Shown here: positions 25,302-34,440 of the stretch, piece after piece
Layout: each line of letters opens with the position of its first letter
Position numbering within the stretch: position 1 is the stretch's first letter
Origin: Flavobacterium seoulense
GTDB taxonomy: Bacteria > Bacteroidota > Bacteroidia > Flavobacteriales > Flavobacteriaceae
Direction of reading: 5' to 3'
Length of the DNA stretch: 64,000 nucleotides
Assembly (NCBI RefSeq): GCF_000695795.1
Contig: NZ_JNCA01000016.1
Coordinates: forward strand, 203,394 to 267,393
The notes under the pieces: model-generated
What the model saw: the letters and a program-made list of their open reading frames with translations, nothing else
The model's database searches: none
What the model was told of the DNA's origin: nothing
Position numbers and translations under genes: made by a program

Positions 25302-26441
25302 ATGATTAACAAACGTCTATTAATAAAAAATTTATTGGCTCACAACGACGAGAATAGTTTTTACGACAAAAAACGTCAGTTGAATTTACATAGTAAAGAA
25401 GGCAAAGCCAAGTTCTTAAAACACATTTGCGCTTTGTCTAATTCGAATCCGGCCAATAACTCTTATATTGTTGTAGGCGTCGAAGATCAAGACAATGAAA
25501 TTATAGGAGCCGATTTTTTTGACGATAGTCACATTCAGAATTTAATTAATGCTTATTTAGAAAATCCGCCTAAAATTCAGTACGAAAATGTTCCTTTCCC
25601 AAATTTGCCTAAAGACAAGGTAATTGGTTTAGTAACAATCAAACCAAAAAATAAAATTTCCTCCTTCAAAAAAGGAATTTACACCATTCCCATTCATAGT
25701 GTTTTTGTAAGACGAGGTAGTAACACTACACCTGTTGAGGACAAAATAGAAAAAAATTACCCAAATACTGAAACCGTAATTGACCTTGAAAACAACTCCC
25801 GAAACAACATCAAATACACCTTAGACGGCGTTTTTGATTTTATGAATTTTAGGCACAAAGACATGGCGCCAAAATACAAAGTCTTCAAAGAATTATTTGT
25901 TATTTGCTGGGCCGGAATTCCTAAAACCGTTAGAGACAAAACCTTTTTATCGCGCGTAGACATTGAGTTAATTAACGAACATATTAAGTTATTTTATTCG
26001 GCTCAGGATGTAGTTACTATTTCTTATGACGAGCATAGTTTTACCATTATCGAATATGTTCCGCTGGGCTTAAATGACAAAACCAGTTACTATCCTTTAG
26101 AACAGCAAACCATTCGTTTTTTCGAAAATGGCTATTATAAAATTGAAAACAAAATGCTTTTTGAACCACCAGTTTTCAATAAAAAAATGCTTTATCACAT
26201 TTACAACAACAATGAAGCTTTGATAAGCAAACTCAAAAAAGAACTTCAATTGGATTCCCGGGAACTTAAAGATTTAGAAAATCTTCCTTCAACTTTTATG
26301 ATTTGTTATTTGAATGGTTTTGAAGATGCCAAACAAAAATTAGTTGATGCCAAAAACTATCTAAAACCTTTTCCATCAGTTTATTTATCGTTTAAAGAAG
26401 CTATGCGTGTTTTACGAAAAATGAAATACGATGTGCAATAA
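25302..26441 (+). CDS. AlbA_2 (Schlafen-like) domain protein
   Basis: 379 residues. Residues 1-150 match the AlbA_2/divergent AAA-4 pattern: NSNPANNSYIVVGVEDQDNEIIGADFF, then FVRRGSNTTPVEDKI. The remaining part is helical and charged and is not recognised. AlbA_2 proteins are often annotated as putative ATP-binding or transcriptional regulators, and the domain occurs in Schlafen nucleases. No helix-turn-helix is evident. It is tightly coupled to the SDR upstream, an odd pairing with no obvious meaning. Confidence 0.75.
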   Translation: MINKRLLIKNLLAHNDENSFYDKKRQLNLHSKEGKAKFLKHICALSNSNPANNSYIVVGVEDQDNEIIGADFFDDSHIQNLINAYLENPPKIQYENVPFPNLPKDKVIGLVTIKPKNKISSFKKGIYTIPIHSVFVRRGSNTTPVEDKIEKNYPNTETVIDLENNSRNNIKYTLDGVFDFMNFRHKDMAPKYKVFKELFVICWAGIPKTVRDKTFLSRVDIELINEHIKLFYSAQDVVTISYDEHSFTIIEYVPLGLNDKTSYYPLEQQTIRFFENGYYKIENKMLFEPPVFNKKMLYHIYNNNEALISKLKKELQLDSRELKDLENLPSTFMICYLNGFEDAKQKLVDAKNYLKPFPSVYLSFKEAMRVLRKMKYDVQ

Positions 26442-26554
26442 TCTTTGCTATTAAAAATTCTATTTTCGCATTATAAAAACAAAAAATAAAGAAAGCTGCT
26501 GTTTTTTTCAATCTCTTTTAGCTATTTTTATCAATATTAAGCAGATTTCAAAAA

Positions 26555-27280
26555 ATGAGAACATTAGTTATAGGTGATATTCATGGAGGTTTACGCGCCT
26601 TACACCAAATCATAGAAAGAGCCAAAGTTACCTCAAAGGACAAACTAATTTTCTTAGGCGACTATGTAGATGGCTGGAGTCAGTCGCCGGAGGTAATCGA
26701 TTATTTGATACAATTAAATATCACGAATGATTGTGTCTTTATAAGAGGAAATCATGACGAATTATTATTGCATTGGTTAAAAGACAACACCGATAATCTT
26801 TTATGGTACAACCATGGTGGCGAAGCAACCGTAATTGCTTATGAAAAAGTGAGCGATGCAACTAAGCAAAGTCATATCTTGTTTTTGCAATCTTTAAAAG
26901 ATTATTATTTAGATGATCAACAGCGATTGTTCATTCATGCCGGTTTTACCAATATGAACGGAATTAATTTCGAATATTTTCCAAGATTATTTTACTGGGA
27001 CAGAACACTTTGGGAAACGGCATTAGCCCTAGACCCAAACATGCTTCCTACTGATTTATTATATCCAAAAAGATTCACTTTGTATAACGAAATATACATT
27101 GGACACACTCCCGTTACCCGTATTGGAGAAACCGTTCCTATAAAAAAAGCCTGTATCTGGAACGTTGACACTGGAGCCGCCTTTAAAGGACCTTTAACGA
27201 TTATGGACATTGATACTAAAGAATTTTGGCAAAGTGAACCATTAAATAATTTATATTTCGACGAAAAAGGAAGAAATTAA
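26555..27280 (+). CDS. Metallophosphoesterase (PPP-type serine/threonine phosphatase-like)
   Basis: 241 residues. All calcineurin-like motifs are visible: GDIHGGLRAL (residues 7-16), LGDYVDGWSQS, RGNHDELLL, FIHAGF and IGHTPV near residue 190. The protein is cytosolic and should bind two metal ions. Candidate activities are protein phosphatase or diadenosine tetraphosphatase; it resembles bacterial PrpA/PrpE-type phosphatases. It is followed by a small barrel gene with its own promoter. Confidence 0.9.
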   Translation: MRTLVIGDIHGGLRALHQIIERAKVTSKDKLIFLGDYVDGWSQSPEVIDYLIQLNITNDCVFIRGNHDELLLHWLKDNTDNLLWYNHGGEATVIAYEKVSDATKQSHILFLQSLKDYYLDDQQRLFIHAGFTNMNGINFEYFPRLFYWDRTLWETALALDPNMLPTDLLYPKRFTLYNEIYIGHTPVTRIGETVPIKKACIWNVDTGAAFKGPLTIMDIDTKEFWQSEPLNNLYFDEKGRN

Positions 27281-27281
27281 A

Positions 27282-27289
27282 TACATTTG
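27282..27289 (+). promoter_or_regulatory. -7 promoter element for small barrel gene
   Basis: TACATTTG fits TAnnTTTG and begins just after the phosphatase stop codon; the ATG is at 27303, so the leader would be only a few bases. Confidence 0.5.
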
Positions 27290-27302
27290 TAAAAAAATTA
27301 TC

Positions 27303-27800
27303 ATGAAAAAGACATTCACATTACTGGTATTACTTACTGTAGGCTTTGCAAATGCACAAGCTTTTAAAGGTAAAGGCGATACTAAATTTGACATTACAGC
27401 CAACATTCAGGAACATGGTTCAGGAATTCGTTTTACTTCCGATTTTGGTATGGGAGAAAATATTTCTTTTGGAATTTTAGCTTCTTATTTATTGTCTGTT
27501 GATAAAGATGGCTTAGGAAACAAACCTGATTTTGAAGACAGAATTGATGTAAAAGCCAGATTCAATGCTAATTTAGGGAATGTTTTTAATATTGACGAAA
27601 AAGTAGATATTTACCCTGGTTTAGACCTAGGTTTAAGAAATTTTGGAGCTCATTTAGGTGCCCGTTATTTCTTCAGTGAAGGTTTTGGATTAGTAACTGA
27701 AATAGGTTTTCCTATAGCAAAATACAATCCGGACGCTATCGGTTTTGAGCGTTTAAACAATCAGTTTACATTTAATATTGGAGCTTCATTTAATTTGTAA
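27303..27800 (+). CDS. Small outer-membrane beta-barrel protein
   Basis: 165 residues. A signal peptide (cleavage after ANA-Q, residue 19) is followed by amphipathic strands and a terminal FTFNIGASFNL ending in leucine, typical of an eight-strand barrel inserted in the outer membrane. It may be the family labelled DUF6646 in Flavobacteriia, but I am not certain. It precedes a bidirectional terminator. No function can be read. Confidence 0.75.
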   Translation: MKKTFTLLVLLTVGFANAQAFKGKGDTKFDITANIQEHGSGIRFTSDFGMGENISFGILASYLLSVDKDGLGNKPDFEDRIDVKARFNANLGNVFNIDEKVDIYPGLDLGLRNFGAHLGARYFFSEGFGLVTEIGFPIAKYNPDAIGFERLNNQFTFNIGASFNL

Positions 27801-27819
27801 AAATTAATTTACAGCATAA

Positions 27820-27855
27820 AAAAAGGCAAATTGATTTCTCGATTTGCCTTTTTTT
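27820..27855. terminator. Bidirectional rho-independent terminator
   Basis: AAAAAGGCAAAT and ATTTGCCTTTTT form a 12-bp stem with a 10-base loop, between the barrel gene and the convergent lipoprotein gene. Confidence 0.9.
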
Positions 27856-28339
27856 ATTTTAAATAGGAAATTTTGAAACTTCCATTTTCATCAATAACAG
27901 TAACAAGAATAACTACTTTATCATCTGAAAATTTATCCAAATAGTTCACCTTAAATTTATTTTCAGAACCTTCTACTTTACTGACAGACAAACTATTTAT
28001 TACATCTTTTGAAACATCTTGCCCTTTAATAAATGGATCGTAATCCAATTCATTATTCTCAAATTCATTCGAAATGCTATCTAACAAAGTTTTTGTACAA
28101 TACTTTTCTTTTATCGAATCTAATTTTCTTTCTGATTCCTTTAAATCCTGATTTGAAAATTCTTCCAAATAGGATTTATAAAATGTAGTTACCATTTTTT
28201 CAACTTGTTTATCCGTTGCAACAGTAATATTGCTTTTTTCATTCTCCAATACTGGATTAGATTCAAATTGTTCTTTTTTACAACTGCATAACAACAGAAT
28301 GACTACTAATTTGATGCAAAATATTTTTCTATAATTCAT
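27854..28339 (-). CDS. Hypothetical lipoprotein, DUF3828-like
   Basis: 161 residues. The N-terminus MNYRKIFCIKLVVILLLCSC has a lipobox with cysteine near residue 20. The mature part has TFYKSYLEEF followed by a KYCTKTLLDSI segment, resembling the DUF3828/YbjP-like NTF2-type fold. It is probably anchored in the cell envelope. It follows the ALDH gene on the same strand by 11 bp and may be in its transcript. Confidence 0.7.
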   Translation of the reverse strand: MNYRKIFCIKLVVILLLCSCKKEQFESNPVLENEKSNITVATDKQVEKMVTTFYKSYLEEFSNQDLKESERKLDSIKEKYCTKTLLDSISNEFENNELDYDPFIKGQDVSKDVINSLSVSKVEGSENKFKVNYLDKFSDDKVVILVTVIDENGSFKISYLK

Positions 28340-28350
28340 TATAAAATCAA

Positions 28351-29904
28351 TTACAAATCAAATTTTATTCCTTGTGCCAATGGCAAACTACTTCCATAAT
28401 TGATGGTATTGGTTTGACGACGCATATACACTTTCCAGGCATCAGAACCAGATTCACGACCGCCGCCCGTTTCTTTTTCACCGCCAAAAGCGCCTCCAAT
28501 TTCGGCTCCGGAAGTTCCAATATTTACATTAGCAATACCGCAATCAGAACCAGCTACAGATAAAAATAATTCAGCTTCACGCAAGTTGTTGGTCATAATT
28601 GCCGAAGACAATCCCTGAGCTACATTGTTTTGAATTGCAATAGCGTTTTCAACCGTTCCTGAATATTTTAGCAAATATAAAATAGGCGCAAAAGTTTCCT
28701 GTTGCACAATTTCGAATGTATTATCCGCTTCAACAATAGCAGGTTGCACATAACAACCACTTTCATATCCTGTTCCTGAAAGCACTGCTCCATTTACAAG
28801 AATTTTTCCGCCTTGAGCAGTCGCTTTTTCTAAAGCTTTGTTGTAGTTATTAACTGCATCAATATCAATTAATGGCCCTACATGATTTTTTTCATCTAAC
28901 GGATTCCCTATTTTTAATTGACCATAAGCTGAAACCAAAGCGTCTTTTACTTTTTCATAAATACTTTCGTGAATAATTAAACGACGAGTTGAAGTACAAC
29001 GTTGTCCCGCCGTTCCAACAGCTCCAAAAACAGCTCCAATAATGGTCATTTTTATATCGGCATCCGGACTAACAATAATGGCATTATTTCCGCCCAATTC
29101 TAATAATGATTTCCCTAATCGTGCCGCCACGGTTTGCGCCACAATTTTCCCCATTCGGGTAGAACCTGTAGCAGAAATTAAAGGAATTCGGGTATCTTTA
29201 GTCAATAATTCACCTATTTTGAAATCACCGTTTATTAAGCACGAAATTCCTTCGGGCAAATTATTTTCTTTTAAAACCTGTGCTAAAATATTTTGACAGG
29301 CAATGCCACAAAGTGGGGTTTTCTCTGATGGTTTCCAGACACAGACATCACCACAAACCAAAGCCAAGGCTGCATTCCACGACCAGACAGCAACCGGAAA
29401 ATTAAAAGCCGAAATAATTCCAACCACGCCTAATGAATGGTATTGCTCATACATTCGGTGATTAGGTCTTTCAGAATGCATGGTCAAACCGTGCAATTGT
29501 CGGGAAAGACCAACAGCAAAATCGCAAATATCAATCATTTCCTGAACCTCGCCGTAGCCTTCCTGCAGGGATTTCCCCATTTCGTAAGAAACTAATTTTC
29601 CTAGAGCTTCTTTATTCTGACGTAATTTTTCACCAAACTGACGCACGATTTCACCGCGTTTTGGTGCCGGTATCAGTCGGAAAGACTGGAAAGCTTCGGT
29701 AGCGGTTTGCATTACTTTTTCGTAATCGTCAGCCGAAGTAGTTTTTACTTTTGCTATCAACTGACCATCAACCGGAGAATAACTTTCCAAAATTGCTCCT
29801 GTAGAAAAAGAATTTGTTCCTGTTGATGTTCCTTCGTTTATAGCGCTAATTCCTAATTGTTCTAAAGCGGCTTTGATTCCGAATTGTGTTGCGATTGTTG
29901 TCAT
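28351..29904 (-). CDS. ALDH7-type aldehyde dehydrogenase (aminoadipate-semialdehyde/antiquitin-like)
   Basis: 517 residues. The catalytic Cys is in [13 protein letters not shown], the ALDH7/antiquitin version of the motif, the general-base Glu is in [11 protein letters not shown], and [11 protein letters not shown] and GSTRMG line the NAD site. Antiquitins oxidise alpha-aminoadipate semialdehyde in lysine catabolism. The neighbour upstream is 3-hydroxyanthranilate dioxygenase, so a role in the kynurenine route (aminomuconate semialdehyde) is also possible, although that enzyme usually belongs to another ALDH group. Cytosolic. Confidence 0.9.
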   Translation of the reverse strand: MTTIATQFGIKAALEQLGISAINEGTSTGTNSFSTGAILESYSPVDGQLIAKVKTTSADDYEKVMQTATEAFQSFRLIPAPKRGEIVRQFGEKLRQNKEALGKLVSYEMGKSLQEGYGEVQEMIDICDFAVGLSRQLHGLTMHSERPNHRMYEQYHSLGVVGIISAFNFPVAVWSWNAALALVCGDVCVWKPSEKTPLCGIACQNILAQVLKENNLPEGISCLINGDFKIGELLTKDTRIPLISATGSTRMGKIVAQTVAARLGKSLLELGGNNAIIVSPDADIKMTIIGAVFGAVGTAGQRCTSTRRLIIHESIYEKVKDALVSAYGQLKIGNPLDEKNHVGPLIDIDAVNNYNKALEKATAQGGKILVNGAVLSGTGYESGCYVQPAIVEADNTFEIVQQETFAPILYLLKYSGTVENAIAIQNNVAQGLSSAIMTNNLREAELFLSVAGSDCGIANVNIGTSGAEIGGAFGGEKETGGGRESGSDAWKVYMRRQTNTINYGSSLPLAQGIKFDL

Positions 29905-29924
29905 GATAATGAGTAGGTTTCGTG

Positions 29925-30006
29925 TTTTAGCCCCGATAGTAACGGCATCCTTTTCCTGATTTCTTTAAGCAGGAAAAGATAGAGTGGATAGCGGGAAATA
30001 GCTTCT
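29925..30006. repeat. Dispersed hairpin element, CCCCGATAG...GATAGCGGG type
   Basis: On the plus strand it opens TTTTAGCCCCGATAGTAACGG and closes GTGGATAGCGGGAAATAGCTT. The inner stem CTTTTCCTG/CAGGAAAAG is perfect and the outer arms pair imperfectly (CCCCGATAG with CTATCGCCC-like). I recognise this element as recurring in many Flavobacterium genomes between genes. Here it separates the dioxygenase stop from the ALDH start and would form a long transcript hairpin. Confidence 0.8.
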
Positions 30007-30013
30007 GAAAAAA

Positions 30014-30553
30014 TTATTTTTTGGCTGTGAATCTTGGATCTGTTTCCATAACCGTTCCACATTTTTCGCAAGTACGCAAATGTTCTGAATTATAAAAATG
30101 CTCAAAATGCGGCAGAAAATCCTTTTCGATATTATTCAATTCAAAATAAACATCATAGAGTTTATGATTGCAATTGTCACAAAACCACATCAGCCCATCT
30201 GTAAAACCTTTGCCTGCTCTTTTGCGTTCGATAACCAAACCTATGGAACCTTCGGAACGCACCGGAGAATGCGGAACTTTGGCAGGATGCAAATACATAT
30301 CGCCGGCGTTAAGCTGCATCACTTTACGCTCCCCTTCTTCCTGAATATGGACTTCTATGGAACCTTCTAACTGATAAAACAATTCTTCGGTTTCATTATA
30401 ATGAAAATCTTTTCGGGCATTTGGACCCGCAACAATCATTACAATGTAATCTCCTGAATCTACATATAAATTTTTATTTCCTACAGGCGGTTTAAGCAAT
30501 TGACGGTTTTCGTCAATCCATTTTGTCAGGTTAAAAGGTTTTGAAATTGCCAT
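30014..30553 (-). CDS. nbaC: 3-hydroxyanthranilate 3,4-dioxygenase
   Basis: 179 residues. Opens the ring of 3-hydroxyanthranilate with O2 to give aminocarboxymuconate semialdehyde, the precursor of quinolinate, in tryptophan/kynurenine breakdown. Cupin ligands are in FHYNETEELFYQLEG and the later HPAKVPHSP. The C-terminal CDNCNHKL and CEKCGTV provide the second, rubredoxin-like iron site typical of bacterial enzymes. Substrate arginines lie near AGPNARKDF and VIERKR. Other kynurenine genes are not in the window. Confidence 0.94.
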   Translation of the reverse strand: MAISKPFNLTKWIDENRQLLKPPVGNKNLYVDSGDYIVMIVAGPNARKDFHYNETEELFYQLEGSIEVHIQEEGERKVMQLNAGDMYLHPAKVPHSPVRSEGSIGLVIERKRAGKGFTDGLMWFCDNCNHKLYDVYFELNNIEKDFLPHFEHFYNSEHLRTCEKCGTVMETDPRFTAKK

Positions 30554-30727
30554 TTTGAGTTGTTTTTTTTAAGAAAAGCTAAGGTACGAAAAAAAGAATT
30601 TTGGTTTCAATCTAAACGCAAAGGACGTAATGAGAAATCATTCTTTGTCTTTAAAAATACAAATACCACAAAGTTTTGCGATACTTGCGAAATACTTTAT
30701 GTTTTTCGCAGTTAGACTTTATGTTAT

Positions 30728-31834
30728 CTATTTTGCCTGCTTAATCAGATAAATATAAACCGGAAAATGATCACTAAAACCCACTTCAATAGCCGAATGC
30801 CGTTTAGGATATCCTTTATATTGTCCTGAAGTTTGAATTAAATAACTCTTATTGTAAATTCCGGATTTCCAATATTGATAACTCGAAAAATCATTTTTTA
30901 TTAGCGATTGTGTCACCATAATTTGGTCAAAAATATCCCAGGAATCTCTAAATGCGATGGTTCCCAAACCTTTTTTAGCCATTTCTTCAAACGGATTGTA
31001 AATTCCAAATTCAGGAACTTCTTGTTTATTACCTTTAGCACCCAGACTTTTTTTAATGCTTTTATCGAAAGGTCCATCGTTTAAATCCCCCATTGTAATC
31101 ACCTTAGCATTTGAATTTATTTTTTGTAACGAATCGATAATTTTTCTATTCAATAATCCTGCTGCTTCCCTATACGGACTTGATTTTTTCTCTCCGCCTG
31201 AACGCGACGGCCAGTGATTGACAATAATATGAATTTCTTCTCCTTCTAAAAAACCGGTGACCAAAAGCTGATCTCGTGTAAAAACCCGATTATCAAAATT
31301 GCTCTGAAATACCTCATCATCATCTTCCGAAGCAGTAACTAATTCGTGATTTTGTGTCTCTTTTTTATAAATTCGCAGTGGAATATTAGCATAAGAAATT
31401 GGTTGAAAATATTTATTTTGGTACAACAAAGCCACGTCAATTCCTCTTTTATCCGGCGAATCAAAATGTATAATTCCATAATCCTGCAAAGCCATTTTAG
31501 GCTGTTGGATTAAATCTTCCAGTACTCCTCGATTTTCTATTTCGGAACAACCTATAAATGTGGGTGAATTGGAGTTTTCGGGTTTGCCTATTTCGGTTAA
31601 AACCCTTGTAAGATTTTCTAATTTTTGTTGGTATTTTTTAGAAGTCCAGCGTTGTGCTCCCTGGGGAGTCCATTCGTCATCATTAGTATTTGGATTATTA
31701 ATAGTATCAAATAAGTTTTCGAAATTATAAAAAGCAACCGTATGAATTCGATAGCTTTTTTGCTGCGAAAAACCCATTTGATGTAAAAACAAGAAAACAA
31801 GCATTACAATCCATCGTAGTATTTTCATAACCAA
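30728..31834 (-). CDS. Exported endonuclease/exonuclease/phosphatase-family protein
   Basis: 368 residues. A signal peptide (MVMKILRWIVMLVFLFLHQMGFSQ; a start two codons later is also possible) is followed by the EEP fold: VAFYNFENLFDT with the metal-binding Asn/Glu region, IGCSEIENRG, VNHWPSRSGG, TMGDLNDGPF and the final SDHFPVYI (catalytic His). It is probably an extracellular or periplasmic nuclease or phosphodiesterase; the substrate is not visible. Confidence 0.88.
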   Translation of the reverse strand: MVMKILRWIVMLVFLFLHQMGFSQQKSYRIHTVAFYNFENLFDTINNPNTNDDEWTPQGAQRWTSKKYQQKLENLTRVLTEIGKPENSNSPTFIGCSEIENRGVLEDLIQQPKMALQDYGIIHFDSPDKRGIDVALLYQNKYFQPISYANIPLRIYKKETQNHELVTASEDDDEVFQSNFDNRVFTRDQLLVTGFLEGEEIHIIVNHWPSRSGGEKKSSPYREAAGLLNRKIIDSLQKINSNAKVITMGDLNDGPFDKSIKKSLGAKGNKQEVPEFGIYNPFEEMAKKGLGTIAFRDSWDIFDQIMVTQSLIKNDFSSYQYWKSGIYNKSYLIQTSGQYKGYPKRHSAIEVGFSDHFPVYIYLIKQAK

Positions 31835-31904
31835 TTCAATTTAAGGACTGTAGTAAATTTAATTCATTTTGTATAACTAAGCGCAAATTTTTTTTGAATT
31901 TAGC

Positions 31905-31912
31905 TATCTTTG
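31905..31912 (+). promoter_or_regulatory. -7 promoter element that decides the LD-carboxypeptidase start
   Basis: TATCTTTG. Transcription from it would begin about seven bases later, after or on the ATG at 31918, so the usable start is the ATG at 31969, which has AGGAAAA upstream. Confidence 0.6.
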
Positions 31913-31968
31913 TTTTGATGCTATCAAAAGCATTCTCAAATTTTTATTTATTCAGGAAAAATACCAAT

Positions 31969-32967
31969 ATGTTTACTTCTCGATTTTTAATTACAAACCG
32001 AATATTGAGCATATCGCTATTTCTGATTTTTATTTTTCAATCTTTTACCAGTCAAGCCCAAAAACACATGATTACACCAGCCGCTTTACAAAAAGGAGAC
32101 ACCGTTGCTATTGTTGCCACTGCCAGAAAATATACTGATAACAATTTAAAACCCGCTATCGATTTATTGCACAGCTGGGGACTGGAAGTAGTAATAGGAA
32201 ACAGCATTGGACTTGATAATAACCAACTAGCAGGAACTGACGAACAAAGAACTGCCGATTTTCAAGCGCAACTGGACAATCCTAATATTAAAGCCATCTG
32301 GTGTGTAAAAGGCGGTTATGGAACGGTTAGAATAATCGATTCATTAGATTTTACAAAATTCAAACAAAGTCCAAAATGGATTGTAGGTTTTAGTGATATC
32401 ACAGTTTTACACAATCACCTGAATACTTTAGGCTATAAAACCATTCACGGAATTATGCCTGTGACTGCTCCGCGAGCTACTAAAGAAGCAATTGCAACAT
32501 TAAAACAAGCTTTGTTTAACGAACCTTTGAATTACGAAATTACTTCTGATGCTATGAATCGAATAGGTTCTGCCGAAGGAGAATTAGTCGGCGGAAATCT
32601 TTCTATTTTATACAGTTTGTTTGGCTCTCCATCAGCAATTGATTGTAATAGCAAAATTTTATTCATCGAAGATTTAGACGAATACCTTTATCACATTGAC
32701 CGAATGATGATGAATTTAAAACGCAATGGCTGTTTAGAAAGCATTAAAGGAATTGTGGTAGGATCGATGACAAAAATGAAAGACAACGATATTCCGTGGG
32801 GAAAAAATGCGGTTCAAATTATAGAAGATGTCACTAAAAAATATGATATTCCGGTTATTTATAATTTCCCGGCAGGACATATTCAGGACAACAGAGCTTT
32901 GATTTTAGGAAGCAAAGTGTCCATGAAAGTGACTAGAGAAAAAAGTATCCTGAAATTTGAAAATTAA
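31969..32967 (+). CDS. LD-carboxypeptidase (peptidase S66)
   Basis: 332 residues from MFTSRFLITNRILSISLFLI, which gives a clean signal peptide ending SQAQ; earlier in-frame starts overlap the promoter. It removes the terminal D-Ala from murein tetrapeptides during recycling. The S66 nucleophile Ser is in VGFSDITVLH, after WCVKGGYGTVRI, and the Glu/His relay residues are in FIEDLDEYLYHIDRMM and near FPAGHIQDN. Export makes this a periplasmic form, unlike cytosolic E. coli LdcA. Confidence 0.9.
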   Translation: MFTSRFLITNRILSISLFLIFIFQSFTSQAQKHMITPAALQKGDTVAIVATARKYTDNNLKPAIDLLHSWGLEVVIGNSIGLDNNQLAGTDEQRTADFQAQLDNPNIKAIWCVKGGYGTVRIIDSLDFTKFKQSPKWIVGFSDITVLHNHLNTLGYKTIHGIMPVTAPRATKEAIATLKQALFNEPLNYEITSDAMNRIGSAEGELVGGNLSILYSLFGSPSAIDCNSKILFIEDLDEYLYHIDRMMMNLKRNGCLESIKGIVVGSMTKMKDNDIPWGKNAVQIIEDVTKKYDIPVIYNFPAGHIQDNRALILGSKVSMKVTREKSILKFEN

Positions 32968-33008
32968 TCGATTTCAATGGCAATTTCAAAAATCAATTTC
33001 AACAGCAA

Positions 33009-33050
33009 GCTAACCGCTGAACACTAAATACTGACTACTGAACACTATTT
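33009..33050. repeat. CTGAACACTGA-type repeat words, one-sided
   Basis: Reads CTAACCGCTGAACACTAAATA then CTGACTACTGAACACT, a run of 7-8 bp words, just before yraN. No clear opposite arm is seen. Confidence 0.55.
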
Positions 33051-33054
33051 CTAA

Positions 33055-33414
33055 ATGGCCGAACACAATGAATTAGGTAAGTTAGGAGAAGAATTAGCCG
33101 TTGATTTTTTACAAACCAATGGTTATACTATTTTAGAAACCAATTGGACTTTTCAAAAAGCCGAAATAGACATTATTGCCCAAATCAACGATACATTAGC
33201 TATTATCGAAGTAAAAACCCGTTCTTCTATTGAATTTGGTCTGCCTCAGGACTTTGTAAATTCGAAAAAGATAAAACTACTTACGAAAGCCATAGACAAC
33301 TACGTAGTTGAGAACAATCTCGATTTTAATGTCAGATTTGACATTATTGCCATCCATAAAGAGCATAAATCTTTTGTAATTGAACATATTACAGACGCTT
33401 TTTATCACTTTTAA
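33055..33414 (+). CDS. yraN: YraN/UPF0102-family endonuclease-fold protein
   Basis: 119 residues, full length. The motif order GELAVDFLQTNGYTILETNW, then KAEIDIIAQ and IIEVKTRSS, matches the restriction-endonuclease-like core of the family (E...D...ExK). It is linked by phylogenetic distribution to DNA processing, without a firmly established role. The start is immediately after a repeat tract. Confidence 0.92.
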   Translation: MAEHNELGKLGEELAVDFLQTNGYTILETNWTFQKAEIDIIAQINDTLAIIEVKTRSSIEFGLPQDFVNSKKIKLLTKAIDNYVVENNLDFNVRFDIIAIHKEHKSFVIEHITDAFYHF

Positions 33415-33434
33415 CGTTATTTTTTGATGTTATT

Positions 33435-33466
33435 TTTGTAACAAATTGTTTTTTTAATTATATTTG
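33435..33466 (+). promoter_or_regulatory. Promoter (TTTG - 20 bp - TATATTTG)
   Basis: TTTG at 33435-33438 and TATATTTG at 33459-33466 give a full Bacteroidota promoter for the gene starting at 33533; the leader would be about 60 bases. Confidence 0.7.
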
Positions 33467-33532
33467 CCCATATTTTTAACGATTTAACTAAGTAAATCGA
33501 TTCAAAAACTAAGTAAAAACACTTATTTAATT

Positions 33533-34189
33533 ATGAAAACAGTTTCATCAATTGTCGAGAATTACATCAAAACAAAACCATTTTTATTGAATGCTTTGTC
33601 CCTTGGAATTATTAACCTAACCTCTTTATCCCGAAACATTATGTCGGAATTAGAGAGCGAATTTGGAAAAGAAGTAAAACAGGGCGCTGTTGTAATGTCT
33701 TTAAAACGATTGACAGAAGAACTGGATTTTAGACTGAATCATAAAATCAATAAAGTAATTAAAAACATAGGCGAAATTACTGTTCGATCTGCTTTGACGG
33801 ATTATACTTTTTCAGTTTCGGAAACCGTTTTAAACAAACAAGCCGAATTAATTTCAGACATCAACGGATTTCCTGATGTTTTTTATACTTCATCAAGAGG
33901 TGTAAACGAAATCAACATTGTGGTAAGCAATACGGTAAACAAACTGGTTGACAAACATTTTTCGAACGAAAAATTAATTCAAAAACTAGACAACCTTGCT
34001 TCTATAACGGTAAAATTACCAAAAGAAAATATTGTAGTTCCTGGAATTTATTATTTCATTTTTCAGCGTCTGGCTTGGGAAGGAATCATTATTAATGAAG
34101 TAATTTCAACTTCAAATGAATTTACTATTCTAGTTGGCGAAGATCAGGTTGATGTTGCTTTTAAAGTAATCAAAGATTTGAAAAACTAA
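33533..34189 (+). CDS. Probable winged-helix plus tandem ACT-domain protein
   Basis: 218 residues, no signal peptide. Residues 1-75 look like a winged helix-turn-helix (NALSLGIINLTSLSRNIMSEL followed by VVMSLKRLTEELD). Residues about 78-148 and 150-218 each have the beta-alpha-beta pattern of ACT domains, the second resembling the C-terminal ACT of aspartokinase. The gene is often labelled aspartate kinase in Flavobacteriia, but the kinase domain is absent. A small-molecule-responsive regulator is my inference. Confidence 0.6.
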   Translation: MKTVSSIVENYIKTKPFLLNALSLGIINLTSLSRNIMSELESEFGKEVKQGAVVMSLKRLTEELDFRLNHKINKVIKNIGEITVRSALTDYTFSVSETVLNKQAELISDINGFPDVFYTSSRGVNEINIVVSNTVNKLVDKHFSNEKLIQKLDNLASITVKLPKENIVVPGIYYFIFQRLAWEGIIINEVISTSNEFTILVGEDQVDVAFKVIKDLKN

Positions 34190-34209
34190 ACTTTTATAGT
34201 TTCAATTAT

Positions 34210-34246
34210 AAAGCTTCTAATTTTAAAAATTAGAAGCTTTTTTTTA
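34210..34246 (+). terminator. Rho-independent terminator
   Basis: AAAGCTTCTAATTTT and AAAATTAGAAGCTTT form a near-perfect 15-bp stem followed by T-rich sequence, 21 bases after the stop at 34189. The rest of the gap to 34441 shows nothing else. Confidence 0.9.
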
Positions 34247-34440
34247 TAATTCTAACATCGTATAAATTTCACTGTTCTTCAGGTTGATTATAGGTCGTTA
34301 AAAGTAAATAATCAATAGAATGTTCGATTCGGGAAGTCTTGTATTTTGTCAAGCAAGAAAATATTAAAAATTTTATACTTTTTTAAAACCATAAGTAAAG
34401 TTTATTCGTAAATAATGATTTAACGAAAAATCTGATATTT

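Noticed and set aside
24542..26441. SDR plus AlbA_2 pair as a defence system
   Set aside because: AlbA_2/Schlafen-like domains can occur in defence, but no nuclease, methylase, toxin or mobile-element context is present.
31894..31968. Upstream starts of the LD-carboxypeptidase
   Set aside because: They overlap a TAnnTTTG promoter element and would precede the signal peptide.
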